From the NCBI RefSeq assembly GCF_022410465.1, contig NZ_JAJSON010000016.1, positions 248,001 through 312,000 of the forward strand: a stretch of 64,000 nucleotides of DNA. Direction: 5' to 3'. This document shows, in pieces, positions 43,972-52,164 of this stretch; the stretch's first letter is position 1, and the number at the start of each line of letters is the position of its first letter. Below the pieces are notes generated by a model. That model was not told the origin of the DNA. It did no database searches and saw only the letters and a program-made list of their open reading frames with translations. Both the position numbers and the translations under genes were made by a program. The stretch comes from Christiangramia crocea. Its GTDB lineage: Bacteria; Bacteroidota; Bacteroidia; Flavobacteriales; Flavobacteriaceae.

Positions 43972-45417
43972 ATGAGTCCCATTTTAGTTTTTAGTGTTAT
44001 AAGCTGTTATTTTTTACTCCTGGTAGGTATAAGTTATTTTACTTCAAGGCAAAGTGATAATAATACCTTCTTTACCGCTAACCGTCAGTCTCCCTGGTTT
44101 CTGGTTGCTTTCGGAATGGTAGGGGCCAGTCTTTCCGGAGTTACCTTTATTTCGGTTCCGGGAGAAGTAGGAAATTCGAACTGGACATATCTGCAGTTCG
44201 TTATGGGAAATATGGTAGGCTATGCGGTGATTGCCCTGGTGCTTATTCCTCTTTTTTATAATCTTAAACTGGTTTCAATATATGAGTATTTAAAGAATAG
44301 ATTCGGCCGGAAATCCTACCTAACAGGAGCCTCCTTCTTTATTGTTTCCCAGACCATAGGAGCTTCATTCAGATTGTTTCTGGCTGCCGTGGTACTGCAA
44401 ATTGCATTTTTTGATGCTTTTGGTATTCCGTTTTATGTTACGGTACTCGCTACCATAATTTTGATATGGCTTTATACCTTTAGAGGTGGAATCAAAACCA
44501 TTGTGTGGACAGATACTCTGCAGACCACCTTTCTTCTGCTGGCGGTAATAATTAGCATTTTTGTGATTATGAACCATATGGACCTGAAGGTTTCAGAAGT
44601 ATTTGGTGTTGTGTCAAAAAGTGAACTTTCAACGATCTTTGACTGGAACTGGAGGTCTGACATGAATTTTTATAAGACTTTTTTAGCAGGGATCTTTATA
44701 ACCATTGCGATGAATGGCCTGGATCAGAATGTGATGCAGAAAAACCTTACCTGTAAAAATAAGGGAGATGCACAAAAGAACATTTTTTGGTTTTCTATTA
44801 CTTTCTTCTTTTCAACGCTATTGTTTCTGGCCCTGGGAGTACTATTATATAAATATGCGTTGGATCAGGGAATCCCTATTCCCGAAAGAAGCGATGAGGT
44901 ATATCCACTTTTAGCATTGAATGAATTCGGAACAGTGGCCGGGGTTGTATTCCTTCTTGGAATTGTAGCAGCAGCTTTTTCCAGTGCCGATTCTGCATTA
45001 ACTGCATTGACCACTTCTTTCTGCGTGGATATTTTGGACATAGAGAAGAAAAAACACGATCAGAAAAAGACCCGAATGTTGGTTCATATAGGCTTTACAA
45101 TTATCATGTTTCTGGTAATAATAGTTTTTAATGCAATTAATGATTCCAGTGTGGTTAGCGCAGTTTTTAAAGTGGCTGGTTTTACATACGGACCACTTCT
45201 GGGATTATTTGCATTCGGGCTTTTAAACAGCAGGCCGGTAAAAGACCGTCTTGTACCCTTTATATGTATACTGTCGCCCATACTTTCTTTTATCATAGAT
45301 CTGAATTCGATGGATTGGTTCTATGGTTACCAGTTTGGTTTTGAGATTCTTCTGGTGAATGCCGCAATCACCTTTACCGGTCTTTGGTTACTTTATGAGA
45401 AAAAAACAGGTTTTTAG
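43972..45417 (+). CDS. Sodium:solute symporter (SSS family)
   Basis: A 481-residue inner-membrane transporter with about 13 helices. Signatures are GMVGASLSGVTFISVPGEVG, the Na+-binding region FSSADSALTALTTSF, and SQTIGASFRLFLAAV. Substrates in the family include sugars, amino acids and sialic acid. Placed between the GHL10 hydrolase and an L-Ala-D/L-Glu-type epimerase, it is a candidate importer for MurNAc, muropeptides or released dipeptides; this is inference. Confidence 0.87.
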   Translation: MSPILVFSVISCYFLLLVGISYFTSRQSDNNTFFTANRQSPWFLVAFGMVGASLSGVTFISVPGEVGNSNWTYLQFVMGNMVGYAVIALVLIPLFYNLKLVSIYEYLKNRFGRKSYLTGASFFIVSQTIGASFRLFLAAVVLQIAFFDAFGIPFYVTVLATIILIWLYTFRGGIKTIVWTDTLQTTFLLLAVIISIFVIMNHMDLKVSEVFGVVSKSELSTIFDWNWRSDMNFYKTFLAGIFITIAMNGLDQNVMQKNLTCKNKGDAQKNIFWFSITFFFSTLLFLALGVLLYKYALDQGIPIPERSDEVYPLLALNEFGTVAGVVFLLGIVAAAFSSADSALTALTTSFCVDILDIEKKKHDQKKTRMLVHIGFTIIMFLVIIVFNAINDSSVVSAVFKVAGFTYGPLLGLFAFGLLNSRPVKDRLVPFICILSPILSFIIDLNSMDWFYGYQFGFEILLVNAAITFTGLWLLYEKKTGF

Positions 45418-45443
45418 TAACCTTCGATTTAAATTGAAATCTT

Positions 45444-46463
45444 ATGGAGCTTAAATTTCATCCTTTTGATCTCGAATTGAAAAATACCTTTACCATAAAC
45501 CATGGTTCCCGCAATTTTCAGCCTACTTTGATCCTTGAGTTATCTGATGGGGAATATACCGGTTATGGAGAAGCCGCGGCAACTTCTTATTATGGGGTTA
45601 GTATTGATAAAATGAAAGCTTCGATAAAAGGAGTGGAAAAGATCTTGGCTGAAAATATTCAGCTTTTGCCTGAGGAATTGTGGGAGCTTACATTTTCACA
45701 TTTAAAAGAAAATCCTTTTGCCCAATGCGCCCTTGACATTGCCATGCATGATCTGCACGGTAAAAGAAATAAAATGCCTTTATATAAAATGTGGGGCCTG
45801 GAACTTGAGAATTTACCCCTTACCAATTATACCATTGGGATAGATACTGTTGAAATGATGGTGAAGAAGATGAAAGAATTTCCCTGGCCGCTTTACAAGA
45901 TCAAACTGGGTACAGATGAAGATGTGAGAATCGTAAAAGAATTGCGGAAGCATACATCTTCCATTTTCAGGCTGGATGCCAATGCTGCCTGGACTGCCGA
46001 GCAGGCGATAGAAAACAGTAAAGCTTTAAAGGATCTTGGAGTCGAATTTCTGGAACAGCCTTTGAAGCCCGATGATAAAGAGGGCATGAAAATATTATAT
46101 AATGAATCTGCCCTTCCTCTTATAGCCGACGAGAGCTGTATTACCGAAAATGATGTAAAAAAATGCGCTCTCTTTTTTCATGGGGTGAACATTAAGCTCA
46201 CTAAATGTGGCGGACTTACGCCTGCCAGACGAATGATTAAAGAAGCCCGGGAACTGGGCCTGAAAGCAATGGTGGGGTGTATGACGGAATCAACTATCGG
46301 AATTTCAGCAATCGCACATTTATTACCTTTACTGGATTATGTGGATATGGATGGAGCCATGCTTTTAAAATCTGATATCGCTGATGGGGTAAAAGTATAT
46401 GACAAAAAGGTCCATTTTCCAGATCGGAATGGGACGGGCACGAAATTGCTTAAATTCAGTTAA
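45444..46463 (+). CDS. Dipeptide epimerase (L-Ala-D/L-Glu type)
   Basis: A 339-residue enolase-superfamily enzyme of the muconate-lactonising subgroup. The Lys acid/base motif is YKIKLGTDED (KxK, near 150), the metal ligands are Asp in RLDANAAW, Glu in FLEQPL and Asp in ADESC, and the second catalytic Lys is in NIKLTKCGGL. These match L-Ala-D/L-Glu epimerase, which racemises the D-Glu of the dipeptide freed from peptidoglycan so it can be split to L-amino acids. The neighbouring NlpC/P60 endopeptidase reproduces the YkfB-YkfC pairing of Bacillus. Confidence 0.9.
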   Translation: MELKFHPFDLELKNTFTINHGSRNFQPTLILELSDGEYTGYGEAAATSYYGVSIDKMKASIKGVEKILAENIQLLPEELWELTFSHLKENPFAQCALDIAMHDLHGKRNKMPLYKMWGLELENLPLTNYTIGIDTVEMMVKKMKEFPWPLYKIKLGTDEDVRIVKELRKHTSSIFRLDANAAWTAEQAIENSKALKDLGVEFLEQPLKPDDKEGMKILYNESALPLIADESCITENDVKKCALFFHGVNIKLTKCGGLTPARRMIKEARELGLKAMVGCMTESTIGISAIAHLLPLLDYVDMDGAMLLKSDIADGVKVYDKKVHFPDRNGTGTKLLKFS

Positions 46464-46474
46464 ATATATTTGAT

Positions 46475-46675
46475 ATGAATTATAGGAAATTGGGAAATAC
46501 GGACCTTCAGGTAAGCGAAATAGGATTTGGCGCCTGGGCAATAGGTGGAGGAGAGATGGTCGGAGACACTGCAATTGGCTGGGGAGATGTGGACGATGAG
46601 GTTTCGAAAAAAGCCATTCACCGTTCCCTGGACCTCGGAATCAATTTTTTTGATACGGCTGATATCTGCAGATAA
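46475..46675 (+). pseudogene. Aldo/keto reductase, N-terminal fragment only
   Basis: This 66-residue frame covers just the start of an aldo/keto reductase: MNYRKLGNTDLQVSEIGFGAWAIGG as first strand, then the helix VSKKAIHRSLDLGINFFDTAD up to the catalytic Asp region, then ICR and a stop. Full members are about 300-330 residues with Tyr, Lys and His to follow; none is present. It lies 11 bp after the epimerase gene and 54 bp before the NlpC/P60 gene. A deletion of the rest is the simplest reading. It may be a decaying remnant or may still be translated. Confidence 0.8.
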
Positions 46676-46729
46676 TCCAGCAACAGGGATAGAGTTGATT
46701 TTATAATGAATAATAAATAGAATTCAGAA

Positions 46730-47953
46730 ATGATAAAAAAAATTAATTACGCAGTACTGATGCTTATCCTAATTCTGGTTTCCTGCCAGGAAAAGGAAGA
46801 AAAGGAAAATAACGAGGCCAGGGATGTGATAGCAGAGGTTCAGGAAGAATATGCTCCCGATAGCCGGGTGGCTCTTTTTGATGTGGAAGCAAAAAAGAAA
46901 GGAGATAGCTATATTCTGAAGGGGGAGTCTAACATACCTAAGGCGGTTGAAGAACTTCAGAATAGGCTAAAAGCAGAAAATATTCAGTATAAAGATAGTA
47001 TATCTATATTACCGGATGAGAAAGGCCTGGAGGGAAAAACCATGGGAGTCGTGAAGATCTCGGTAGCCAATTTACGTGATGAGCCAAAGCATTCTGCCCA
47101 GCTGGTAACTCAGGCAACCATGGGGATGCCTTTAAAAGTTTATAAAAAGGAGGGTGGCTGGTATTATGTCCAGACCCCTGATGATTATCTGGCCTGGGTT
47201 GATTATGGTGGAATAGAAAACATGACCAATGAGCAACTTTCTGAATGGAAGAAGGCCAAGAAACTGATCTTTACCAAAGCCTTCGGTGCTTCCTATAAAG
47301 AGGCAAATTCATCTTCAGCAGTTGTTGGTGATCTTGTGGCTGGCGATGTTCTAGAGCTCTTAAGTGAACAAAACGGTTTTTATGAGGTAAGGTATCCTAA
47401 TCAAAAGAAAGCTTTTGTAAGAATGTCTGAGGCGCGACCATACCAGGATTGGCTTACTTCCCTGGAGCAGGATAAGGAAAGTCTTGTGGAAACCTCGAAA
47501 GAATTGATGGGGCTGCCTTATTTATGGGGAGGAACCTCGCCAAAGGGAGTAGACTGTAGCGGTTTTACTAAAACCGTTTATTTCCTTAACGGGATGGTAC
47601 TTCCAAGAGATGCATCTCAGCAGGTTCATACCGGAAAACTGGTAGACTCAACCAGAAATTTTGAAAATCTGGTTGCGGGTGATCTTCTGTTTTTTGGCAG
47701 ACCAGCCACCGATTCCACTTCAGAAAGGGTAGTGCATGTTGGAATGTGGATAGGAAATAATAAATTCATTCACTCCATGGGGGAAGTGCACATAAGCAAT
47801 TTTGATACTACAGCGACAGATTTTGATGAATATAATTATAACAGGTACCTAAGGACGAAACGCCTGCTGAATGAAAAAAATAACCAGATCAAATATTTAA
47901 GTAAGGAAGATATCTTTACCGATAATTCTTCTGAAAAAAATACTTCTGAATAA
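46730..47953 (+). CDS. NlpC/P60 endopeptidase lipoprotein with SH3 domains
   Basis: A 407-residue predicted lipoprotein (lipobox LVSC, Cys19). Two SH3b-like domains (about 105-165 and 175-235) come before the NlpC/P60 domain (about 255-390). The catalytic Cys is in GVDCSGFTKT (Cys276) and the His in VVHVGMWIGNN (His336), with a third polar site near HSMGEVHI. The layout is that of YkfC, which cuts gamma-D-Glu-diamino acid bonds in free muropeptides. It fits with the epimerase two genes upstream. It ends the operon; a terminator follows at 47981. Confidence 0.9.
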   Translation: MIKKINYAVLMLILILVSCQEKEEKENNEARDVIAEVQEEYAPDSRVALFDVEAKKKGDSYILKGESNIPKAVEELQNRLKAENIQYKDSISILPDEKGLEGKTMGVVKISVANLRDEPKHSAQLVTQATMGMPLKVYKKEGGWYYVQTPDDYLAWVDYGGIENMTNEQLSEWKKAKKLIFTKAFGASYKEANSSSAVVGDLVAGDVLELLSEQNGFYEVRYPNQKKAFVRMSEARPYQDWLTSLEQDKESLVETSKELMGLPYLWGGTSPKGVDCSGFTKTVYFLNGMVLPRDASQQVHTGKLVDSTRNFENLVAGDLLFFGRPATDSTSERVVHVGMWIGNNKFIHSMGEVHISNFDTTATDFDEYNYNRYLRTKRLLNEKNNQIKYLSKEDIFTDNSSEKNTSE

Positions 47954-47980
47954 AAAAGCCAACACAGAGTTATATTTAAT

Positions 47981-48012
47981 AAAAAGCCCCGCACTAACAA
48001 CGCGGGGCTTTT
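47981..48012. terminator. Intrinsic terminator after the NlpC/P60 gene
   Basis: GC-rich hairpin with arms AAAAGCCCCGC and GCGGGGCTTTT. It is flanked by A and T tracts on the two sides and lies between convergent units (the nagB-type gene ends at 48124). Confidence 0.88.
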
Positions 48013-48123
48013 CAACTAATCTACTAACACTATTTAACCAAACTAAACTATTTCCTTTTTATAAATATTTCAGATAGAGAAAATAGAGCACTCTTAACTC
48101 ATGATCTGTCAGTTCCCCGTTTA

Positions 48124-50043
48124 TTAGAATTTCCACCTTACAAAGGCTTCCATAGCCTCATAATTTGCCAAACCTAATTCATGGTAGTGAACTGCGGTCT
48201 CTTTATTCCTTTCCTCGGCTCGCACCCAGAACTCTCTTTCATCGTCCCCAGGAAAAACCGGTCTGTCTTTTTGGGACTGGTGCTGAAAGATTGCATGTCT
48301 TTTTCTCTGAACTTCTTGAGGTGATAGTGGAACTGCCATCTCAATTTCATGAACTTCAAATTCCTGCCAGGCACCCCGGTACATCCACAACCAGCAGTCT
48401 TTGGTCCAATCCTCTGTTTCCCGAAGTCTTTTCAGAGCTTCAAAAATTATTCTAAAACATACTATATGAGTTCCATGAGGATCGGCAAAATCACCGGCAG
48501 CAAAAACCTGATGAGGTTTGATTTCCTGTAAAAGCTTCATGGTCAACTCAACATCTTTTTCGGTAACAGGATTCTTTACCTTTTTTCCGGTCTCATAGAA
48601 GGGCAGTGCCATGAAATGGATATTTTTGTCCTGAAGTCCTGCATAGCGTGCTCCGGCAATTGCTTCACTCTTTCTAATAAAGGCCTTTACATTTCTAACT
48701 TCTTTTATGTCCAGGTCATTTGGCTGCTTTTTTTCAATGAATTTCCGCATTTTTTCATAGGTCTTCTCAAGTTGCGCAGTATCTTCTCCAATACTTTGGT
48801 TGAAATCTATTGTGAATTCAACATATCTTAAGACATCGGTATCCCAAACAGCTGTATTTCCTGAGGTCTGATAAGCCACATGAACATCGTGGCCCTGATC
48901 TACCAGCCGTATAAAAGTCCCACCCATAGAGATCACATCATCATCTGGATGCGGACTAAAGATAAGCGAACGTTTTCTTGCGGGTTTTGCTCGTTCCGGT
49001 CTTTGGGAATCATCGGCTTTAGGTTTGCCACCGGGCCATCCAGTTATACTGTGTTGCAGCTGGTTGAAGACGTGGATGTTTATATCGTAGGCAGGACCCT
49101 GTTCGGTTGCCAGTTGCGCCATTCCATTGGCATTATAATCTTCCTCAGTAAGTTTTAGGATGGGTTTATTCACCTCGCGGGATAACCAGATAACTGCTTT
49201 TTTAATTAGCTGTGCGTCCCAGATGCAGTCTTTAACCAGCCAAGGTGTATTGAACCTGGTAAGCTCGGAGGCCGCATCCTTGTCAAGGATAAACTCTACA
49301 TTCTCTGATAATTGGAGATAGGTGGCGGGTACATTGCTCGAAATTTCACCTTCCACGGCTTTACGAATGATGGGGGCTTTTTTCTTGCTCCAGGCCATCA
49401 GGATAATTTCCCGGGCCTTGAAGATCGTCCCAATTCCCATCGTGATCGCCTTTGTAGGCACGTTTTCCTTTCCTCCAAAATCCCTTGAAGCATCACGGCG
49501 GGTAAGGTCATCTAGCGTAACAAGACGAGTCCCTGAGTTTGGAGCTGAACCCGGTTCGTTGAAACCGATATGCCCTGTTCTACCAATACCAAGAATTTGA
49601 AAATCAAGTCCGCCTACTGCGGATATTTTTTGTTCATAAGCTAAACAGTACTCTGCAATATCTTCTTTTTTGAGTGTTCCGTCCGGAATATGAATATTAT
49701 CTCTCCTGATATCTATATGATTGAAGAGGTTCTCATCCATGAACTTCACATAGCTTTGTTGAGCTTCGGGCTGCATTGGATAATATTCGTCCAGGTTGAA
49801 AGTGATAACATTTTTAAAACTAAGGCCTTCCTCTTTGTGCAAACGAACCAGCTCTTCGTAAACTTCAACAGGTGTGGCACCCGTTGCAAGTCCCAGAACG
49901 GCATTCTCTCCACGTCGTTGTTTACTCTTGATGATATCTGAAATGCGATAAGCTACCTTTTTAGAAGCAATATGTTCATCTTCGTATACACTAACCGGTA
50001 ATTTTTCAAACCTGGTCTCTTCCAAAAGATTAAGTCTTGCCAT
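48124..50043 (-). CDS. nagB: Glucosamine-6-phosphate deaminase-like protein fused to a PIG-L deacetylase-like domain
   Basis: A 639-residue fusion of the long Bacteroidota NagB type. Residues 1-280 form the NagB domain, with Asp85 in TFNLDEYYP and the GIGRTGHIGFNEP signature (152-164, His158 and Glu163). The position of E. coli Asp141 is Thr156. Residues about 355-610 form a PIG-L/LmbE domain with PHPDDDVISMGG (364-375) and DPHGTH (521-526), so metal ligands are intact. NagB converts GlcN-6-P to fructose-6-P and ammonia. The fused domain could be the GlcNAc-6-P deacetylase, since no NagA lies in this window. It is 20 bp downstream of the ROK regulator. Confidence 0.88.
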   Translation of the reverse strand: MARLNLLEETRFEKLPVSVYEDEHIASKKVAYRISDIIKSKQRRGENAVLGLATGATPVEVYEELVRLHKEEGLSFKNVITFNLDEYYPMQPEAQQSYVKFMDENLFNHIDIRRDNIHIPDGTLKKEDIAEYCLAYEQKISAVGGLDFQILGIGRTGHIGFNEPGSAPNSGTRLVTLDDLTRRDASRDFGGKENVPTKAITMGIGTIFKAREIILMAWSKKKAPIIRKAVEGEISSNVPATYLQLSENVEFILDKDAASELTRFNTPWLVKDCIWDAQLIKKAVIWLSREVNKPILKLTEEDYNANGMAQLATEQGPAYDINIHVFNQLQHSITGWPGGKPKADDSQRPERAKPARKRSLIFSPHPDDDVISMGGTFIRLVDQGHDVHVAYQTSGNTAVWDTDVLRYVEFTIDFNQSIGEDTAQLEKTYEKMRKFIEKKQPNDLDIKEVRNVKAFIRKSEAIAGARYAGLQDKNIHFMALPFYETGKKVKNPVTEKDVELTMKLLQEIKPHQVFAAGDFADPHGTHIVCFRIIFEALKRLRETEDWTKDCWLWMYRGAWQEFEVHEIEMAVPLSPQEVQRKRHAIFQHQSQKDRPVFPGDDEREFWVRAEERNKETAVHYHELGLANYEAMEAFVRWKF

Positions 50044-50063
50044 AGTTTTATTAAAATTTCTTA

Positions 50064-51335
50064 CTAATTAATTTGAGATTTAATAAGGTCCACCTGGTCT
50101 TTGAAAATGTCTTCCATCACTGCTATAATGCCACCATACAGGCTTGAATTATGACCAAGTGTAGATAGTTCAATATTTGTGCGTTCTTTTAATTGCATCA
50201 TACAGTATTTGTTCATCGCCTGCTGGATAGGAGTAGTGATGAATTGCTTGGCTTCAGAGATCTTCCCTTCCAGAATTATGAGCTCCGGGTTGAAAATCTG
50301 GATAAGAATCGCGATTCCCTTCCCCAGTTTAACCCCTATTTCCGAAAGCATATTTATAGCGAACTGGTCTCCTTTGTTAGCGGCATCTATAATGAGTCCT
50401 GGTTCCAGTTTCTCATATTCTTCCTTCTTTAACTGGCTTAAAATAGAAGTTTGTCCTGCTTCTAACCCTTCTTTTACCTTTCTAACCAGTGCAAGACCTG
50501 AAGCTTCCATTTCCAGGCAGCCTCTTTTTCCGCAATGACATAACAAACCATCTTCCACCATGGGGATGTGCCCGAATTCTCCGGCAAAACCGGAAGCACC
50601 CGAATGCATTTTACCTCCCATTATAATACCGAGACCTACACCCCAGTCCATAGAGATCACCAGTACATCTTTCTTGTTCTGGGCAAGACCATATCTAAAT
50701 TCAGCCAGACAGGCACTTTTTGCATCATTTTGAATCACTACCGGCTTATTGAAGGTCTTTTCAAATTTGTCCCTCAGTGACTCAGGTTCCTGTTCGGTAA
50801 GGTAGTAGGTGAAGTTTTTACCCTCTTCTGTAGATACCAGTCCGGGCATACTTATTCCCACACCCATTATTTGGTCGCTTTTGATCTTCGCATTTTGTAA
50901 AAGTTCTTCAGACCAAGCGTAGAGAGAGTCAACAATATTTGAATTTGGAGAAATGGCACTTTCAATAGTGTTCTCGGCAATGATGCTATGGTTGTTATCA
51001 ATAACTGCCAGCTTTATACTGAAGCGCTCTATATGTATACTTAGCACAAAGAACAAATGTTCTTTTAAACCAAAGAGGTCAGGTTTTCTGCCTCCTTCCG
51101 ATTTTCCTCTGCCCTTTTTAACCACTATTCCGGCTTCTTTTAACTGGCTTATAAGAGCCATGGAAGTAGGTAGACTTACATTGAAGCGGTTGCAGATATC
51201 GGCATTAGAGGTTTCACCGTTTAAAAAAAGGTGCTTGATAATTTTTATTTTCTGGAGAAACTTCTTTCGCTCTACATTAGTTAGTTTGGAAATTTGCTTC
51301 TCGGTGACCAGGAAATCTTGTAAATCTTTAGCCAT
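50064..51335 (-). CDS. ROK family transcriptional regulator (NagC/XylR type)
   Basis: A 423-residue repressor candidate. An N-terminal winged helix-turn-helix (about 20-85: NGETSNADICNRFNVSLPTSMALI as the recognition region) is joined to a ROK domain. The zinc site CHCGKRGCLEMEASG is present. The Asp-x-Gly-x-Thr ATP-binding loop at the start of the ROK domain (VIDNNHSIIAEN) is degraded, so kinase activity is unlikely. An amino sugar or its phosphate should be the effector. The ATG at 51335 is preferred to an upstream in-frame codon at 51374. It forms a unit with nagB and is divergent from the nagX remnant. Confidence 0.9.
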   Translation of the reverse strand: MAKDLQDFLVTEKQISKLTNVERKKFLQKIKIIKHLFLNGETSNADICNRFNVSLPTSMALISQLKEAGIVVKKGRGKSEGGRKPDLFGLKEHLFFVLSIHIERFSIKLAVIDNNHSIIAENTIESAISPNSNIVDSLYAWSEELLQNAKIKSDQIMGVGISMPGLVSTEEGKNFTYYLTEQEPESLRDKFEKTFNKPVVIQNDAKSACLAEFRYGLAQNKKDVLVISMDWGVGLGIIMGGKMHSGASGFAGEFGHIPMVEDGLLCHCGKRGCLEMEASGLALVRKVKEGLEAGQTSILSQLKKEEYEKLEPGLIIDAANKGDQFAINMLSEIGVKLGKGIAILIQIFNPELIILEGKISEAKQFITTPIQQAMNKYCMMQLKERTNIELSTLGHNSSLYGGIIAVMEDIFKDQVDLIKSQIN

Positions 51336-51351
51336 TGTTATTTCTATAATT

Positions 51352-51405
51352 AAATAATTCGCTTTTTGCCTCAAAATAAGCTTTTTTAAAGAAAGTGAAT
51401 TATTT
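51352..51405. promoter_or_regulatory. Possible operator: distant inverted repeat AAATAATTC / GAATTATTT
   Basis: Two 9-base arms, exact reverse complements, at 51352-51360 and 51397-51405 with a 36-bp spacer, 17 bp upstream of the ROK regulator start. ROK repressors bind AT-rich inverted sites, so autoregulation is possible. AT-rich sequence makes a chance match not unlikely. Confidence 0.25.
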
Positions 51406-51531
51406 GAAATTAAAATTATGCAAAAAAAACCTTTTTCTAAATACTTTTTATAAAAATTTATAAAAGATCATTAATTTAAATGAAATTTATATTTTTAGCA
51501 TATTAAGGTTCCCTCGTAATTTTAAAAGATA

Positions 51532-52125
51532 TTGAAGCTTGAAGCAGATTCTTTGAACATTAGTATGAATAATTCTCTTAAAATTGAAGATAAAACGTAC
51601 CTGCGCCATTTGAAGTTGAAATCTGCTCTCTGGTTGAGCGGAATAATTTTATTTCTATACTGGAGTGTAATGTGGCATTTTGGAGGTTATCCCCATGCTT
51701 TTAACCTTCAGCGTAATGCTGCTTTAAAATTCGCTCTTTTTATTTTTCCGGAGGAAAACCTTTGGAGAGGTTTTGGGGTGCCTTTTGATCCTGAAGGTCT
51801 CTTTAGTACCTTAAATATAATTGCGGGTTATGCCATTGGAAAATTGATTCAAAGTAATAATAACCAGACAGGAAAAGTGCTGTATCTTTCCGGCATTGGA
51901 GTACTATTTCTTATTGCTGCTCAAATCTGGGATGCTTACTTTCCTGTTAATAAAGGCATCTGGACCAGTGGTTTTGTTATTTACAGCACGGGCTGGGAGC
52001 TGATAATTTTAGGAGTACTTATTTTAATTATAGAAATTGCAGGTTTTAAAAAGTGGATCTGCTTTTTTGAAGCTTTTGGCAAGAACCCGTCATTTTCTGG
52101 CTGGATAAGAATAAGATCTATATGA
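51532..52125 (+). pseudogene. NagX-like membrane acyltransferase remnant (middle part only)
   Basis: The 197-residue frame (start ATG 51565, or TTG 51532) matches the middle of the heparan-alpha-glucosaminide N-acetyltransferase-like (DUF5009/NagX) family: helices around KSALWLSGIILFLYWSVMW, the FDPEGLFSTLNIIAGYAIG motif and the NKGIWTSGFVIYSTGWEL motif. Complete members are about 360-390 residues. Here the first 150 or so residues, with the catalytic His loop, are absent, and the end (GKNPSF then SGWIRIRSI and stop) departs from the GKN-P-L pattern and lacks the last helices. It is thus a decayed gene. Position in the cluster agrees with the nagX of Bacteroidota and Shewanella nag loci. Confidence 0.75.
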
Positions 52126-52164
52126 AATTCTGAATTAAAAATTTGAAATTAAGCAAAAGAAAAA

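Noticed and set aside
46676-46729. Continuation of the aldo/keto reductase in another frame
   Set aside because: All three frames of the 54-bp gap give only short stretches with stops and no conserved reductase motif.
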